A stretch of DNA of 64,000 nucleotides, from NCBI GenBank assembly GCA_016712595.1, contig JADJQT010000001.1, forward strand, positions 2,353,501-2,417,500, given 5' to 3'. The notes under the pieces were generated by a model. That model did no database searches and had not been told where the DNA came from. It saw only the letters and a list, made by a program, of their open reading frames with translations. Both the position numbers and the translations under genes were made by a program. This stretch comes from Rhodospirillales bacterium. Lineage in GTDB: Bacteria > Pseudomonadota > Alphaproteobacteria > Rhodospirillales > Defluviicoccaceae. Of the stretch, positions 10,783-19,817 are shown piece by piece. The stretch's first letter is position 1, and each line of letters opens with the position of its first letter.

Positions 10783-11895
10783 TTATCCGGCGTTGGCCTT
10801 GGCGAACGGATAGGGCAGGGCGCGGGCCTGGGAAAACGCGGACTCCGAAAGGTTGGTCCATGCCATGGCGTTGGCTCGGAAGCGGAGCAGGCTGTCCATG
10901 ACCTTGCGGCTCGCCTCGTCCTTGCCGGCGAGATCGGCGAGGACCTCGCCCGACAATTTGCCGAGCCCTTCCAGCACAGGATCCGGGAACTTGCGCAGTG
11001 CGACCCCGTGATCATGGATCAGCGTCTGCAAGGCGGTGTTGTTGCGGGCGACGAACTCGCTCAGCACCCAGCCGTTGACGGCGGCGTTGGCGGCTTCGAC
11101 GATGGCCTGCAGGTCGGCGGGGAGCTTTTCCCATGCGGCGAGATTGATGAAATTATCGAGAGTCGAGCCGGGTTCGTGCCAGCCGGGATAGTAATAGTAC
11201 TTCGCGCTTTTATAGAGGCCGAACGCGAGGTCGTTGTACGGGCCGACCCACTCCACCGCATCGACGGCGCCGGATTGCAGCGCCGGCGGGATCTCCGCGC
11301 CCGGCAGGTTGACGACGTTGCCGCCCGCCGCCTTCACCACCTCACCCCCGAGACCGGGAATGCGCATCTTCAATCCCTTGTAATCCTCGAGGCTATTGAT
11401 TTCCTTATTGAACCATCCACCCATCTGGGTTCCGGTGTTGCCGCTGGGGAAGAATTTGCAGCCCATCTGGCGATAGAGTTCATCGGCGATCGCCTGTCCG
11501 TCGCCATAGCGGAACCATGCGTTTTGTTCTGCGGCGAGGAGTCCGAACGGAAATGTCGTCAGGAACTGCACCGCGGCGATCTTGCCTTTCCAATAGTAGG
11601 GTGAGCCGTGCCCCATCTCGACCGAGCCGCTGGCGACGGCATCCATCGCTTCGAAGGGAGGAACCAGTTCGCCGCCGCCAAAGACCCTAACGCTCAGCCT
11701 TCCCTCGCTGGCCTTGGTAATCAACTGCGCCAGCAATTCCGCGCCGGTCCCGAGGCCGGGAAAGTTTTTTGGCCAGGTTGTGACCATCCGCCATTCGATC
11801 CGCCCTTGCGAAATCGCCGGCGCGGCGAAGGTGGTTGTGGCGGCGCCGGCCGCTCCGGCGACTGCGGTACCCTTGAGGAAGTGGCGGCGATGCAT
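10783..11895 (-). CDS. TRAP transporter substrate-binding protein, TakP-like
   Basis: Periplasmic binding component of the TRAP system. The 370-residue precursor has a twin-arginine-like leader (MHRRHFLKGTAVAGAAGA) ending near AISQG, then a DctP-family fold. The stretches YYWKGKIAAVQFLTTFPFG, GLKMRIPGLGGEV and AVDAVEWVGPYND resemble TakP, the 2-oxo-acid binder of Rhodobacter sphaeroides. In that protein an Arg in the MRIPG segment and a Glu-Trp pair in EWVGPYND line the ligand and sodium site, and both are present. The gene is convergent with dctM, not in its operon, which is unusual but seen. A 2-oxo acid substrate is inferred, not shown. Confidence 0.9.
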   Translation of the reverse strand: MHRRHFLKGTAVAGAAGAATTTFAAPAISQGRIEWRMVTTWPKNFPGLGTGAELLAQLITKASEGRLSVRVFGGGELVPPFEAMDAVASGSVEMGHGSPYYWKGKIAAVQFLTTFPFGLLAAEQNAWFRYGDGQAIADELYRQMGCKFFPSGNTGTQMGGWFNKEINSLEDYKGLKMRIPGLGGEVVKAAGGNVVNLPGAEIPPALQSGAVDAVEWVGPYNDLAFGLYKSAKYYYYPGWHEPGSTLDNFINLAAWEKLPADLQAIVEAANAAVNGWVLSEFVARNNTALQTLIHDHGVALRKFPDPVLEGLGKLSGEVLADLAGKDEASRKVMDSLLRFRANAMAWTNLSESAFSQARALPYPFAKANAG

Positions 11896-12056
11896 CGGGC
11901 GAAGCCTCCGTGACGGTCCGGCAGTTCGGCGGCGGGAGGGGGTAGGGCGGCGTCGAATCCCGCGACCGGTGTCGCCGGCTCTTTGCTGCGTTCAGTGATA
12001 AAACCGAATACCGCAAGCCGCTTGCCCACACAATGGCAAGGCGAATGCCGCGGTGC

Positions 12057-12818
12057 CTAAGCGTTTATGCGGAACGGGCGGGTGCTTTTGGGATCGTTTA
12101 CGTCAAGCAATTGCCATCCGCCGGACGTGTATGCCTCAAGCGGCTGAAAGCGGGATTTGTAGGCCATCTTGGCGCAGTCCGCGACCCAGAAGCCGAGATA
12201 GACGTAAGGTAAACTCAAGGTCTGCGCGCGCTTGATCAGCCACAGGATCATAAAGCTGCCCAAGCTGCTACGCTCGCTGCGTGAATCAAAGAACGAGTAG
12301 ACGGCGGAAAAGCCGTCGGTCATGCGGTCGGTCAGGCAGGCGCCAAGCAGGGTGCCGTCCGGCCCGCGCACCTCGTGGATCACCGTATCAACGGGCGTGT
12401 CTTCCACCAGGGTCTGGAAGTCACAGAAATCCATTCGCGACATCTCGCCGCCCGTGTGCCTGTCTTGCTGGTAGGAGCGAAACAAGGCGAATTGCTCGTG
12501 CGTCGCGCGGGCCGGAACCTCGGTGACGCTCAGATCGGCGTTGCGCCTGTCGATTCGCCGCTGAGTCCGGTTCGGAGAGAACGAGCCGGCGAGAACGCGG
12601 ACGGCGGCGCAGGCGTTGCATCCCCGGCAGACGGGAACATAGGCAATGCCATGACTGCGCCGAAATCCGGCCCGCGAAAGGGCATCGTGGAAGCCGCTGG
12701 TTTGCCGGCCGGCTAACTCGGTGACCAGTCGTCGTTCAAACCGGCCGGGCAGGTAAGGGCACGGCAGTGGTGCCGTGACGAAAAAGAAGCGGGCACTCGG
12801 CATCAGCCGGTGTTTCAT
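12057..12818 (-). CDS. bpt: Aspartate/glutamate leucyltransferase (bacterial ATE/Bpt family)
   Basis: Aminoacyl-tRNA-protein transferase of the bacterial N-end rule: it adds leucine (or, under older names, arginine) to N-terminal Asp or Glu, marking proteins for ClpS/ClpAP. The 253-residue product has the N-terminal ATE pattern PCPYLPGRFERRLVTEL, the Cys-rich segment YVPVCRGCNACAAVRV, and the C-terminal core SSLGSFMILWLIKRA and YVYLGFWVADCAKMAYKSRFQPLE. Length matches Bpt. It lies downstream of motAB on the same strand with a gap of about 100 bp and may have its own promoter. Confidence 0.93.
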   Translation of the reverse strand: MKHRLMPSARFFFVTAPLPCPYLPGRFERRLVTELAGRQTSGFHDALSRAGFRRSHGIAYVPVCRGCNACAAVRVLAGSFSPNRTQRRIDRRNADLSVTEVPARATHEQFALFRSYQQDRHTGGEMSRMDFCDFQTLVEDTPVDTVIHEVRGPDGTLLGACLTDRMTDGFSAVYSFFDSRSERSSLGSFMILWLIKRAQTLSLPYVYLGFWVADCAKMAYKSRFQPLEAYTSGGWQLLDVNDPKSTRPFRINA

Positions 12819-12919
12819 GATGGCGATCGAACCTGAAAAGCGACACGACCCGGATAAAATAACACCGATCGGCGTCCGTTTGAACGAACGAACGACGACT
12901 GCGTCGCAATTTCGTCAAA

Positions 12920-13804
12920 TTATCGCTTTTCGCCAGTCCCGCGCAGCAGGACCACCGAGAGCCGCCGATTGCCCGGCGCCGACGGATCGCCAGCGATCAA
13001 AGGATCGGTCGCCGCTTTGCCGATCACCCGGGCGATGCGGTCTTCCGGCACGCCATATTGCAGCAGGGCTCTACGGGCGGCATTCGCCCGATCCGCCGAA
13101 AGCTCCCAGTTGGAATACCCGGATTCGGTTTGGTAGCGGGTGGCATCGGTATGGCCGGTGATGTCGATGTCCTGCGGCATGCGCATGATCACCTTGGCGA
13201 CCAGTTCGAGCACCTTGCGGGTATGGGCGAACATCTGCGAATCGCCCCGGGGAAACATCGGCAGGCCTTCCTGGTCGATAATCTGAATGCGCAACCCCTC
13301 CGGCGTATCGTCAACCACCAGGCTTTTCGACAGCCCGCGCAGATCGGGATCTTCGCCGATCGCATCGTGCAGTTGACGCTCGGCCTCCTTGAACTGCTGT
13401 TCTTCGTGCTTTTTCCATTGCTCATTGAGCTCTTTCTTGCTCAGCTCCAGCGGTTGGTCGTTCTCGTCATCAGTGTCTTTCAGCTCGACTTGCGCGGTCG
13501 CACTATCGCTGACCTGAGGGGTGATCGGAACGTCGGGTTGCGGGACGGCGATGTTCTTGATCGTCCTGCCGGATAGCATACCGACACCGCCACTGGTCTT
13601 CGATTTGGTCGAGATCGGTGCGAAGTACTGTGAAATGCCGCTCAATGTTTCCTTCGGCACGGCGTTAAGCAGCCATAACAGTAAGAAAAACGCCATCATC
13701 GCCGTGACGAAATCGGCGTACGCCACCTTCCAGGCGCCACCGTGGTGACCGTGCCCGCCCTTCTTAATCCGTTTGATGACGACCGAGCCGCCCTTTTCCG
13801 CCAT
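12920..13804 (-). CDS. motB: Flagellar motor stator protein MotB
   Basis: Stator subunit that anchors the MotAB proton channel to peptidoglycan. The 294-residue protein has a basic N-terminus, one membrane helix near residues 30-50 (VAYADFVTAMMAFFLLLWLL) carrying the essential Asp of the proton path (YAD), a linker, a charged helical part (ELNEQWKKHEEQQFKEAERQL), and a C-terminal OmpA-like domain (DIDITGHTDATRY, NWELSADRANAARRALLQYGV). The ATG at 13804 lies 10 bases after the motA stop, so motA-motB are one transcript. No other flagellar gene is in the window. Confidence 0.95.
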   Translation of the reverse strand: MAEKGGSVVIKRIKKGGHGHHGGAWKVAYADFVTAMMAFFLLLWLLNAVPKETLSGISQYFAPISTKSKTSGGVGMLSGRTIKNIAVPQPDVPITPQVSDSATAQVELKDTDDENDQPLELSKKELNEQWKKHEEQQFKEAERQLHDAIGEDPDLRGLSKSLVVDDTPEGLRIQIIDQEGLPMFPRGDSQMFAHTRKVLELVAKVIMRMPQDIDITGHTDATRYQTESGYSNWELSADRANAARRALLQYGVPEDRIARVIGKAATDPLIAGDPSAPGNRRLSVVLLRGTGEKR

Positions 13805-13814
13805 GGTGTGGTCC

Positions 13815-14678
13815 TCAGGACGGAAGCTGGACGGTCTGGAAGGCGGCGTCCATGTCGGCGAACGACGGGCGGACCGCTCCAGGCAGGATCTTGCGGGCGA
13901 ATTCTACAGAGACCTGCGGCGCGTAGCCCTGCACGTGGCCGATGAGCGCCGTCTTGATGCACATCATGTAAAATCCATCGGCGGTATGCGTATTCTCCAC
14001 CGACTTGGCCATCGGTGCGACGATGCCGTAGGACATCAAGATGCCACTGAACGTTCCGACCAGCGCGCCACCGATCAGGTGACCCAGGACCTCGGGCGGC
14101 TCGGTGATCGAGCCCATGGTATGGATGACGCCGAGCACCGCGGCGACAATTCCGAGAGCCGGCATGGCATCGGAAACGTTCTGCAACGCGCCCGAGATTG
14201 CGTGGTTGTCGGCATGGTGCGCATCGAGTTCGGCGTCCATCACCGCTTCAAGCTCATGCGGCGCACACGTTCCCATCGTCAGCAGTCGCAGGTTGTCGCA
14301 TAAGAACTCGACGGCGTGGTGATCCTTGGCGAAGCCGGGATAGCCCTGAAACAGAGCGCTCTCTTCAGGCTTGTCGATGTGCGATTCGAGCGCGAGGTCC
14401 CCTTTGGATTTCGACAGCTTGAACGTGGCGAACAGCATCGACAGCAGCTCGATGTAGCTGTCCTTCTTCAGCTTCGAGCCTTTCAGTAGGGTGCCGAAGG
14501 ATTTCATCGTCCCCTTGATGATCGACATCGGGTTTGACACGACGAACGAGCCAATCGCGGCACCGAAGATGATGATGAATTCGAACGGCTGGAAAAGCAC
14601 CTCAAGATGTCCGCCGGCGCCGATATATCCGCCGACGACACACCCGAGGACAATAATCAATCCGACGATACAAAGCAT
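13815..14678 (-). CDS. motA: Flagellar motor stator protein MotA
   Basis: Inner-membrane stator subunit that forms the ion channel with MotB. The 287-residue product has the four-helix pattern of MotA: helix 1 at about residues 2-20, a second at 30-50, a large cytoplasmic loop with KGDLALESHIDKPEES and its charged residues, and a C-terminal pair beginning MPALGIVAAVLGVIHTMG and IGGALVGTFSGILMSYGIVAP. The length is normal. It is the first gene of a motA-motB operon read leftwards. The 192-bp gap to the divergent flavin reductase gene must hold its promoter, but I see no clear sigma-28 site. Confidence 0.95.
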   Translation of the reverse strand: MLCIVGLIIVLGCVVGGYIGAGGHLEVLFQPFEFIIIFGAAIGSFVVSNPMSIIKGTMKSFGTLLKGSKLKKDSYIELLSMLFATFKLSKSKGDLALESHIDKPEESALFQGYPGFAKDHHAVEFLCDNLRLLTMGTCAPHELEAVMDAELDAHHADNHAISGALQNVSDAMPALGIVAAVLGVIHTMGSITEPPEVLGHLIGGALVGTFSGILMSYGIVAPMAKSVENTHTADGFYMMCIKTALIGHVQGYAPQVSVEFARKILPGAVRPSFADMDAAFQTVQLPS

Positions 14679-14870
14679 TGGCTCAACTCATTTCGTTGCT
14701 TGACGGACCTGAACGTGTGCTCCTACGTAGACAGCTTCGCCATCGTCTGCTTCCGATCTGCTCCGTTCGACGGTTCTGGAAGGGCAGCCGAGCGATACGC
14801 TAGCAGCCGATGGTTATTTACGTGTTAATCTCACGCGCGCTTTTTGCGCCGAGATGACCGGGGAGCTTTC

Positions 14871-15380
14871 GTGAGCGTCAATCCCAATACCTTCCGCGAA
14901 GCGCTTGCCCGTTTCGCGTCCGGTGTGTGCGTCGTGACCACGGTCGGCAAGGATGGCCGGCCGGCCGGCGTGACAATCAGTGCCTTTTCGTCCCTGTCCC
15001 TGCATCCGCCGCTGGTGCTGTTTTGCATCGGTAAGCAGAGCGCCAACATCGCCGCCTGGCTCGCCGGCCGGCATTTCACCGTTAATGTCCTGAGCGAAAC
15101 GCAAGCACACCTGTCGGACGCCTTCGCCTCGCGGCGGGAGGACAAGTTCGTCGGCGTCGAGGGGACAATCGGCGCCAACGGCTGCTTTCGTCTCAAGGGG
15201 TGTCTTGCCAGCCTCGAATGCACCCGCTCGTCGTTGCATGACGAGGGGGACCACCACATCGTCGTCGGCCGGGTCGAGCACGTCCACCTCGAGCACAACA
15301 TGCGGCCCTTGCTGCGCTTTCGCGGAGCGTACGAACGGATCGATTCCGCCGCGCTCCCGCCGGTCATTGCCGAGTCGTGA
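14871..15380 (+). CDS. Flavin reductase domain protein
   Basis: FMN-binding reductase of the flavin_reduct family, which supplies reduced flavin to monooxygenases or acts on a small substrate. The 169-residue product shows the split-barrel core: LARFASGVCVVTTVGKDG, GVTISAFSSLSLHPPLVLFCI (the family's T-x-S-F-S-S-L-S-P-P segment), FTVNVLSE and HHIVVGRVEHV. I chose the GTG at 14871 because GGGGAGC lies just upstream; an in-frame TTG at 14844 has no such site. Its stop overlaps the following small gene by 4 bases. The partner oxygenase is not in the window. Confidence 0.88.
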   Translation: MSVNPNTFREALARFASGVCVVTTVGKDGRPAGVTISAFSSLSLHPPLVLFCIGKQSANIAAWLAGRHFTVNVLSETQAHLSDAFASRREDKFVGVEGTIGANGCFRLKGCLASLECTRSSLHDEGDHHIVVGRVEHVHLEHNMRPLLRFRGAYERIDSAALPPVIAES

Positions 15381-15622
15381 AATACATCATCCTTCGTGCG
15401 CCGGCCGGCGACGCCGCGGTGCTGTTTCCACGGGAGTTCATGCATCGCTACGTCGCACAACTCTTCGCGCCCGCGCCGGTGCTCGCCGCTGGTTTCGTTC
15501 GCTGGAGTGACGCGGGGCCAGAATGCTACGGGCACAGCGCCGGACTGAAAATCGCCTCGCGGGGAGTAATCGACAGCGCGCTGGTCATGCGCGCCCTCAC
15601 CTTGGACATGCCCACCGGCTGA
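15377..15622 (+). CDS. Small protein coupled to the flavin reductase, unknown function
   Basis: An 81-residue open frame beginning with GTG at 15377 that overlaps the flavin reductase stop in a GTGA arrangement, which suggests coupled translation. The start KYIILRAPAGDAAVLFPREF and the later GFVRWSDAGPECYGHSAGLKIASRG look like a compact alpha/beta protein; one Cys, no signal peptide and no membrane helix are seen. I do not recognise it. The 4-base overlap and sensible composition argue for a real gene. Confidence 0.65.
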   Translation: MKYIILRAPAGDAAVLFPREFMHRYVAQLFAPAPVLAAGFVRWSDAGPECYGHSAGLKIASRGVIDSALVMRALTLDMPTG

Positions 15623-15653
15623 ACGGCGCGGGTTTCGCGGGCGGTGTCCAGGA

Positions 15654-18074
15654 TTATTCCGGGTGCAATACCAGGCGCGAAGAGGCGCGAGACCGCAGGG
15701 AATCCAAAGATTGATCAAGACACACGCCGTCGCCATCGCGCCACATCGGCATCTGGTCACGGTAGTGCGCCGATAGTGGGTTGCCGGACTGGCCGGCGGC
15801 GAGGACGAAGCGGCTGCGGCTCAGATCGCCAAGATCATAGACACCGCGAAACCCCGCGCCGTGAACGGCGGCATAGGGATCTTGCCGATCGGAAAAGCGC
15901 ATCGCCGCGCGATTGATCGTATCGTTGCCGCCATCGTCGGCGATGCTCCGGCTGGCGAAACCGCCGATGAGCGGGACGTGCTGCCAGAACGGGTGATCGA
16001 AGCGGGCGCGATGCAGCTCTCCCCACTGCCAGGCACGCACGTCGTCGCCGAGCGTCGCGCGCAGGCCATCGATCGCCCGATCGAGGGCCGCCTGGACGCG
16101 CGCGCGGCAATCAAAGCCGCCGGATGCGGCAAGGGCAGCGCACCAGCCGTTCTCGCCCGTCAAGCTCGCCTCGACGAAGCGCGGGCGATCCGCCCAATAG
16201 CGCTCGAATTCGGGGCCAAGGGCATCGGCGGTCAGCTCTTGCACCAGTTCGCGCAGCCAGGCGGTGAAGATCAGCGGCTCCGGACGCGAGCGGTCCATCG
16301 CGCCGCTCCAGCGGCGCAGCAGATCGAGCATGACGGCGTGGCGCTCCGGATGCGGCAGCGCGCTCAACATACGCGGCAACAGTGCGCGCGCCGACAAGGA
16401 TACGGCATCGATCTGCATCGCCGCGACGGCATCGAGGCTTTGCGGAGGCGCTTCGGCGAGCAGGTCCTGGATGCGCCGGGCACGAAAGCCGTCGTCCCAG
16501 GACCCGTGGATCAGCCAGTAGCCGGCGGACCTCGGGCTAACCTCGATCATCGGGCGGTTGTTGGCGTTGAACAGGACGCCTGCCGTCGGATCAACCGCCT
16601 GCGGCTGGGCCTCGAACGGCAGAAATCCGTCCCAGTCATAGTCGCCCGTCCATCCCGGTACCGGCATCCGGCCATCGCCGTTGCGGCGTAACGGAATGCG
16701 TCCGGCGGCGATAAAACCGATATGACCGTCGACGTCAGCGTAGAACACGTTCTGTTGCGGCGCTGTCGCCAGCCCGGCGGCGGCGCGGAATTCGTCCCAG
16801 TTGCGCGCGTTCCCGACGGCGAGGAGGGCATCGGGCGTGCGGTCGTCCTCGGCGAGCCAAGTCGCGGCGAGCGCCACGGCGAGCGGTGCGCCGGACGAGC
16901 CGCCGTCGCTCGCTGGTGTTTCCGCTGGCTCAGGGACGCTGACCCCCAAATCGGACAGCACCGGGCCATGGCGCGAGCGCCGCACGATCAGCCGCTCCGG
17001 CTCGCCGCCTGCGACTTTGATCACCTCTTCGCTCACCTGGAAGGCAAGAGGGCCCTGCGGGGCGTCGTAGTGTCCAGGATCGCCGGGACGGGTGCGCTCG
17101 ACGAACACGTCTTCGACATCGATATCGGAGCTGGTAATCCCCCAGGCGATGCGATCGTTGTGTCCGAGGATGATTGCGGGAAAACCGGGGGCCGTGGCTC
17201 CGGTGTGGGTGCCGTCGGGAGTCGTGATCCGGGCGAGAGTCCAGGGTAGCGGCAACTGGAAGGCGAGGTGCGGATCGTTGGCGAGAATGGGCAGCCCGCT
17301 CGTGGTGCGCGCGCCGGCAATGACCCAGGCGTTCGAGGCACCCTGGGGCTGGCCGGGCGGGCCGGCCGTGAGGAGGGCGAGGCGACCGAGGACGTTTGGA
17401 TCGAGGGGCGATGCGGCGCCGAGGGGCGCGCGGGGGTCGAGGGGAGGATCGTCCGGCCAGAGCGCGCGCAGCTGCGTGGCGCTGAGCCTCTGGGCGAGAC
17501 GGGCACGCAGAAGCTCGTCGCGATAGTTGGCCGACAGGCGCATCGCCATCAGTTTGAGCCAGACGAGCGAATCCGCCGGCGTCCAGGCTTCGGGTTCGAC
17601 GCCCGACAGCAAGAATTCCGGCGGCAATCGCCAGCGCCGCGCGGTGATCGCGGCATTGACACCGACGGCGTAGGCTGTGAGCTGGTGCTGGGTTCCGGTG
17701 GAAAGCAAGGGGAATTGCTGTTTCGCCAGGCGGTAGAGGCCGAGCGTGCGCATAAATCGGTCCGACGGCAGCGCCGAGGCACCGAAAACTTCGGCGAGGC
17801 GGCCGGCGCCGAGGCGGCGCGTCATCTCCATTTGCCACAGGCGGTCTTCTGCGTGCGCCCAGCCGAGCGCGGTGGCAGCATCCTCCCCGCTTCCCGCGAA
17901 GATATGCGGCACCCCCCAGGCGTCGCGCAGGATCTCCACCGGCGCGGTGAGCCCGGCGATCTTCCGGGCGCCGGTCGTCGGCCACGCCGAGGCGAACAGC
18001 CATGCGATCCCTGCGGCAACGACTACGGCGAACATCGCGGCCAGCCGGATCGCCCATGTTGACCACCGAGGCAT
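15654..18074 (-). CDS. Penicillin acylase family protein (Ntn-hydrolase)
   Basis: Self-processing N-terminal nucleophile hydrolase that cleaves amide bonds in substrates such as beta-lactams or acyl-homoserine lactones. The 806-residue precursor has one N-terminal hydrophobic segment (about residues 10-28, RLAAMFAVVVAAGIAWLFA), then the alpha-chain pattern VEILRDAWGVPHIFAGSGEDAA and GWAHAEDRLWQMEM. The beta-chain nucleophile is the Ser of QGASNAWV (near residue 245), followed by TTSGLPILANDPHL. Conserved beta-chain parts (ITSSDIDVEDVFVE, a late QSGNPLSAHYRD) are present. It is most likely periplasmic. The gene is divergent from the alpha/beta hydrolase at 18319. The real substrate cannot be told from sequence. 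Confidence 0.9.
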   Translation of the reverse strand: MPRWSTWAIRLAAMFAVVVAAGIAWLFASAWPTTGARKIAGLTAPVEILRDAWGVPHIFAGSGEDAATALGWAHAEDRLWQMEMTRRLGAGRLAEVFGASALPSDRFMRTLGLYRLAKQQFPLLSTGTQHQLTAYAVGVNAAITARRWRLPPEFLLSGVEPEAWTPADSLVWLKLMAMRLSANYRDELLRARLAQRLSATQLRALWPDDPPLDPRAPLGAASPLDPNVLGRLALLTAGPPGQPQGASNAWVIAGARTTSGLPILANDPHLAFQLPLPWTLARITTPDGTHTGATAPGFPAIILGHNDRIAWGITSSDIDVEDVFVERTRPGDPGHYDAPQGPLAFQVSEEVIKVAGGEPERLIVRRSRHGPVLSDLGVSVPEPAETPASDGGSSGAPLAVALAATWLAEDDRTPDALLAVGNARNWDEFRAAAGLATAPQQNVFYADVDGHIGFIAAGRIPLRRNGDGRMPVPGWTGDYDWDGFLPFEAQPQAVDPTAGVLFNANNRPMIEVSPRSAGYWLIHGSWDDGFRARRIQDLLAEAPPQSLDAVAAMQIDAVSLSARALLPRMLSALPHPERHAVMLDLLRRWSGAMDRSRPEPLIFTAWLRELVQELTADALGPEFERYWADRPRFVEASLTGENGWCAALAASGGFDCRARVQAALDRAIDGLRATLGDDVRAWQWGELHRARFDHPFWQHVPLIGGFASRSIADDGGNDTINRAAMRFSDRQDPYAAVHGAGFRGVYDLGDLSRSRFVLAAGQSGNPLSAHYRDQMPMWRDGDGVCLDQSLDSLRSRASSRLVLHPE

Positions 18075-18318
18075 GGGCGATGTTCTGCGGCGCCGATGAT
18101 GCGAAGATCAAGCGGAAATTCCCGCGTCGAGCGCGACGCGCCTGTGCGGGCGAATGGACCGTCGCCAGCAGTTGGCGCGAACAGACAGGTACGAGCAGAC
18201 TGGCGCAGTGCGGCCGGGCGCGCCATTATCTTCTCAGCCGCGTTCGCGGTGCCCACGTCGCCGGCCCGATCGCCGGACCGCTTGCCTTGCCAATCGTAAC
18301 GGAGCCCGCAAAACCGCC

Positions 18319-19170
18319 ATGCCCATGGTCGAAAAAAGTTTTTCCAGCCTGGGAGCGCACGGCTTCCACAAGATTGTCTATAGCGAATGGACGGACGGCG
18401 CCGCCGGCACGAGCATCGTCTGTGTCCATGGCCTGACCCGCAATGGTCACGATTTCGATCATCTGGCGGCGGCGCTACAGGCAGACGCCCGCATCATCTG
18501 TCCCGATCTTCCTGGCCGTGGACGCAGCCACTGGTTGTCCGAGCACTCAGAGTACCGGCCGCCGACCTATGCCGCCGATCTCGCGGCGCTGATCGCCCGT
18601 CTCGATGTCGAGCAGGTGGACTGGGTCGGCACCTCGCTCGGCGGCCTGCTCGGCATGATGCTGGCCGCGCAGCCGAACAGCCCGATCCGCCGACTCGTCG
18701 TCAATGATATCGGCCCCTTCATCGCCCGGGGCGCGCTGCAGCGTATTTCCGCCTATGTCGGCAAGGACCCTGAATTCGCCGATCTTGCCGCCCTCGAAGC
18801 CTACCTGCGAACGATCAATGCGCCGTTCGGTGCGCTGAGCGACGCGCAGTGGCGCCATCTCGCCGAGCACAGCGCCCGAATCGATCCGGCCACAGGCGGC
18901 CTGCGGCTGAATTACGATCCGGGGATCGCCGCACCGTTCAAGGAGGGGTTCGATTCGGATGTCGATCTGTGGGGCCTTTGGGAGACAATTTCTTGTCCGG
19001 TGCTGATTTTGCGCGGCGCGGAGTCCGATATTCTGCTTCACGAAACGGCGCAGGAGATGCTTACCCGCGGACCGAGCGCCGAGCTGATCGAGATTCCCGG
19101 GGTCGGCCACGCGCCGATGCTGATGGACGAGGCGCAGATCGCCGCCGTTCGCGCGTGGCTGTTGAGCTGA
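18319..19170 (+). CDS. Alpha/beta-fold hydrolase
   Basis: A 283-residue hydrolase with the full alpha/beta-hydrolase pattern: the oxyanion-hole region VCVHGLTRNGHDFD, the nucleophile elbow GTSLGG (Ser near residue 107), a late Asp in LRGAESDILL, and the catalytic His in PGVGHAPMLM. The ATG at 18319 begins the conserved part; an open frame extends 55 codons further upstream but looks non-coding. Family members include esterases and lactonases. The substrate is unknown. It is divergent from the penicillin acylase gene. Confidence 0.88.
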   Translation: MPMVEKSFSSLGAHGFHKIVYSEWTDGAAGTSIVCVHGLTRNGHDFDHLAAALQADARIICPDLPGRGRSHWLSEHSEYRPPTYAADLAALIARLDVEQVDWVGTSLGGLLGMMLAAQPNSPIRRLVVNDIGPFIARGALQRISAYVGKDPEFADLAALEAYLRTINAPFGALSDAQWRHLAEHSARIDPATGGLRLNYDPGIAAPFKEGFDSDVDLWGLWETISCPVLILRGAESDILLHETAQEMLTRGPSAELIEIPGVGHAPMLMDEAQIAAVRAWLLS

Positions 19171-19262
19171 GGACGATGACGCCGCCGCCCCTGGCGTTCA
19201 GCCGACGTTAACTATCGCCAGTGTAGAACCGGCCCACACGGTTTTTCTGAGCGAGTGGTCGC

Positions 19263-19739
19263 ATGGGCAACATGATGACGGCGGAACTGGCGGTCGCGGA
19301 TGACGACGTGGGAGGGGAAGCGCAGACCTTCGCCACCTTCAACGTCGCGGGTCAGACATTTGGCGTTCCGGTGTTCCGCGTACAGGACATTCTGATGCCG
19401 GAGCGGATCGCGCCGGTGCCGCTGGCGCCGGCCTCGATCAAGGGCGCAATCAACCTACGCGGTCGGATCGTGACGGTCGTCGACGTGCGAACCCGGCTCG
19501 GGCTGGTCGAGCGGGACGACGGCAAGCCCAGCATGGGCGTGACCGTCGACTTTCGCGGCGAGCTCTATACGCTGCTCGTTGATCAGATCGGCGACATCAT
19601 CGAGCTGCCGCAGTATCGCCGTGAAGACAAGCCCTCGACGCTCGATTGCGCCTGGCGCGACGTGACCGACGGGGTCTATCGCCTCGAAGACGGCCTGATG
19701 GTCGTCCTCGACGTCGATCGTCTGCTCGATATCGGCTAA
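19263..19739 (+). CDS. cheW: Chemotaxis coupling protein CheW
   Basis: Adaptor that joins chemoreceptors to the histidine kinase CheA. The 158-residue protein has the CheW core: FATFNVAGQTFGVPVFRVQDIL, IKGAINLRGRIVTVVDVRTRLGL with the conserved NLRG segment, and DQIGDIIELP. About 20 extra residues at the N-terminus are acidic. It stands alone without cheA or receptors nearby, so it probably serves arrays encoded elsewhere. The last bases join an imperfect 25-bp tandem repeat. Confidence 0.93.
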   Translation: MGNMMTAELAVADDDVGGEAQTFATFNVAGQTFGVPVFRVQDILMPERIAPVPLAPASIKGAINLRGRIVTVVDVRTRLGLVERDDGKPSMGVTVDFRGELYTLLVDQIGDIIELPQYRREDKPSTLDCAWRDVTDGVYRLEDGLMVVLDVDRLLDIG

Positions 19740-19795
19740 CGCCGGGCTGCTTGATGGCGGCTCGCGCCGGACTGTTTGATGTCGGCTGGCGCCGA
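19733..19795. repeat. Imperfect 25-bp tandem repeat at the cheW 3' end
   Basis: Two full units (19733-19757 and 19758-19782) and a partial third (from 19783) follow each other without a gap. Each begins CGGCT, then has CGCCGG, and ends TTTGATG or CTTGATG. The first unit contains the cheW stop codon. The repeats fill most of the space before the convergent hemB gene. Confidence 0.6.
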
Positions 19796-19817
19796 CGGGG
19801 CCGTCCGCGCGCGGGGA

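Noticed and set aside
15861..16691. Plus-strand frame inside the penicillin acylase gene
   Set aside because: Arg/Gly-rich shadow without motif or ribosome-binding site; the acylase frame is complete on the other strand.
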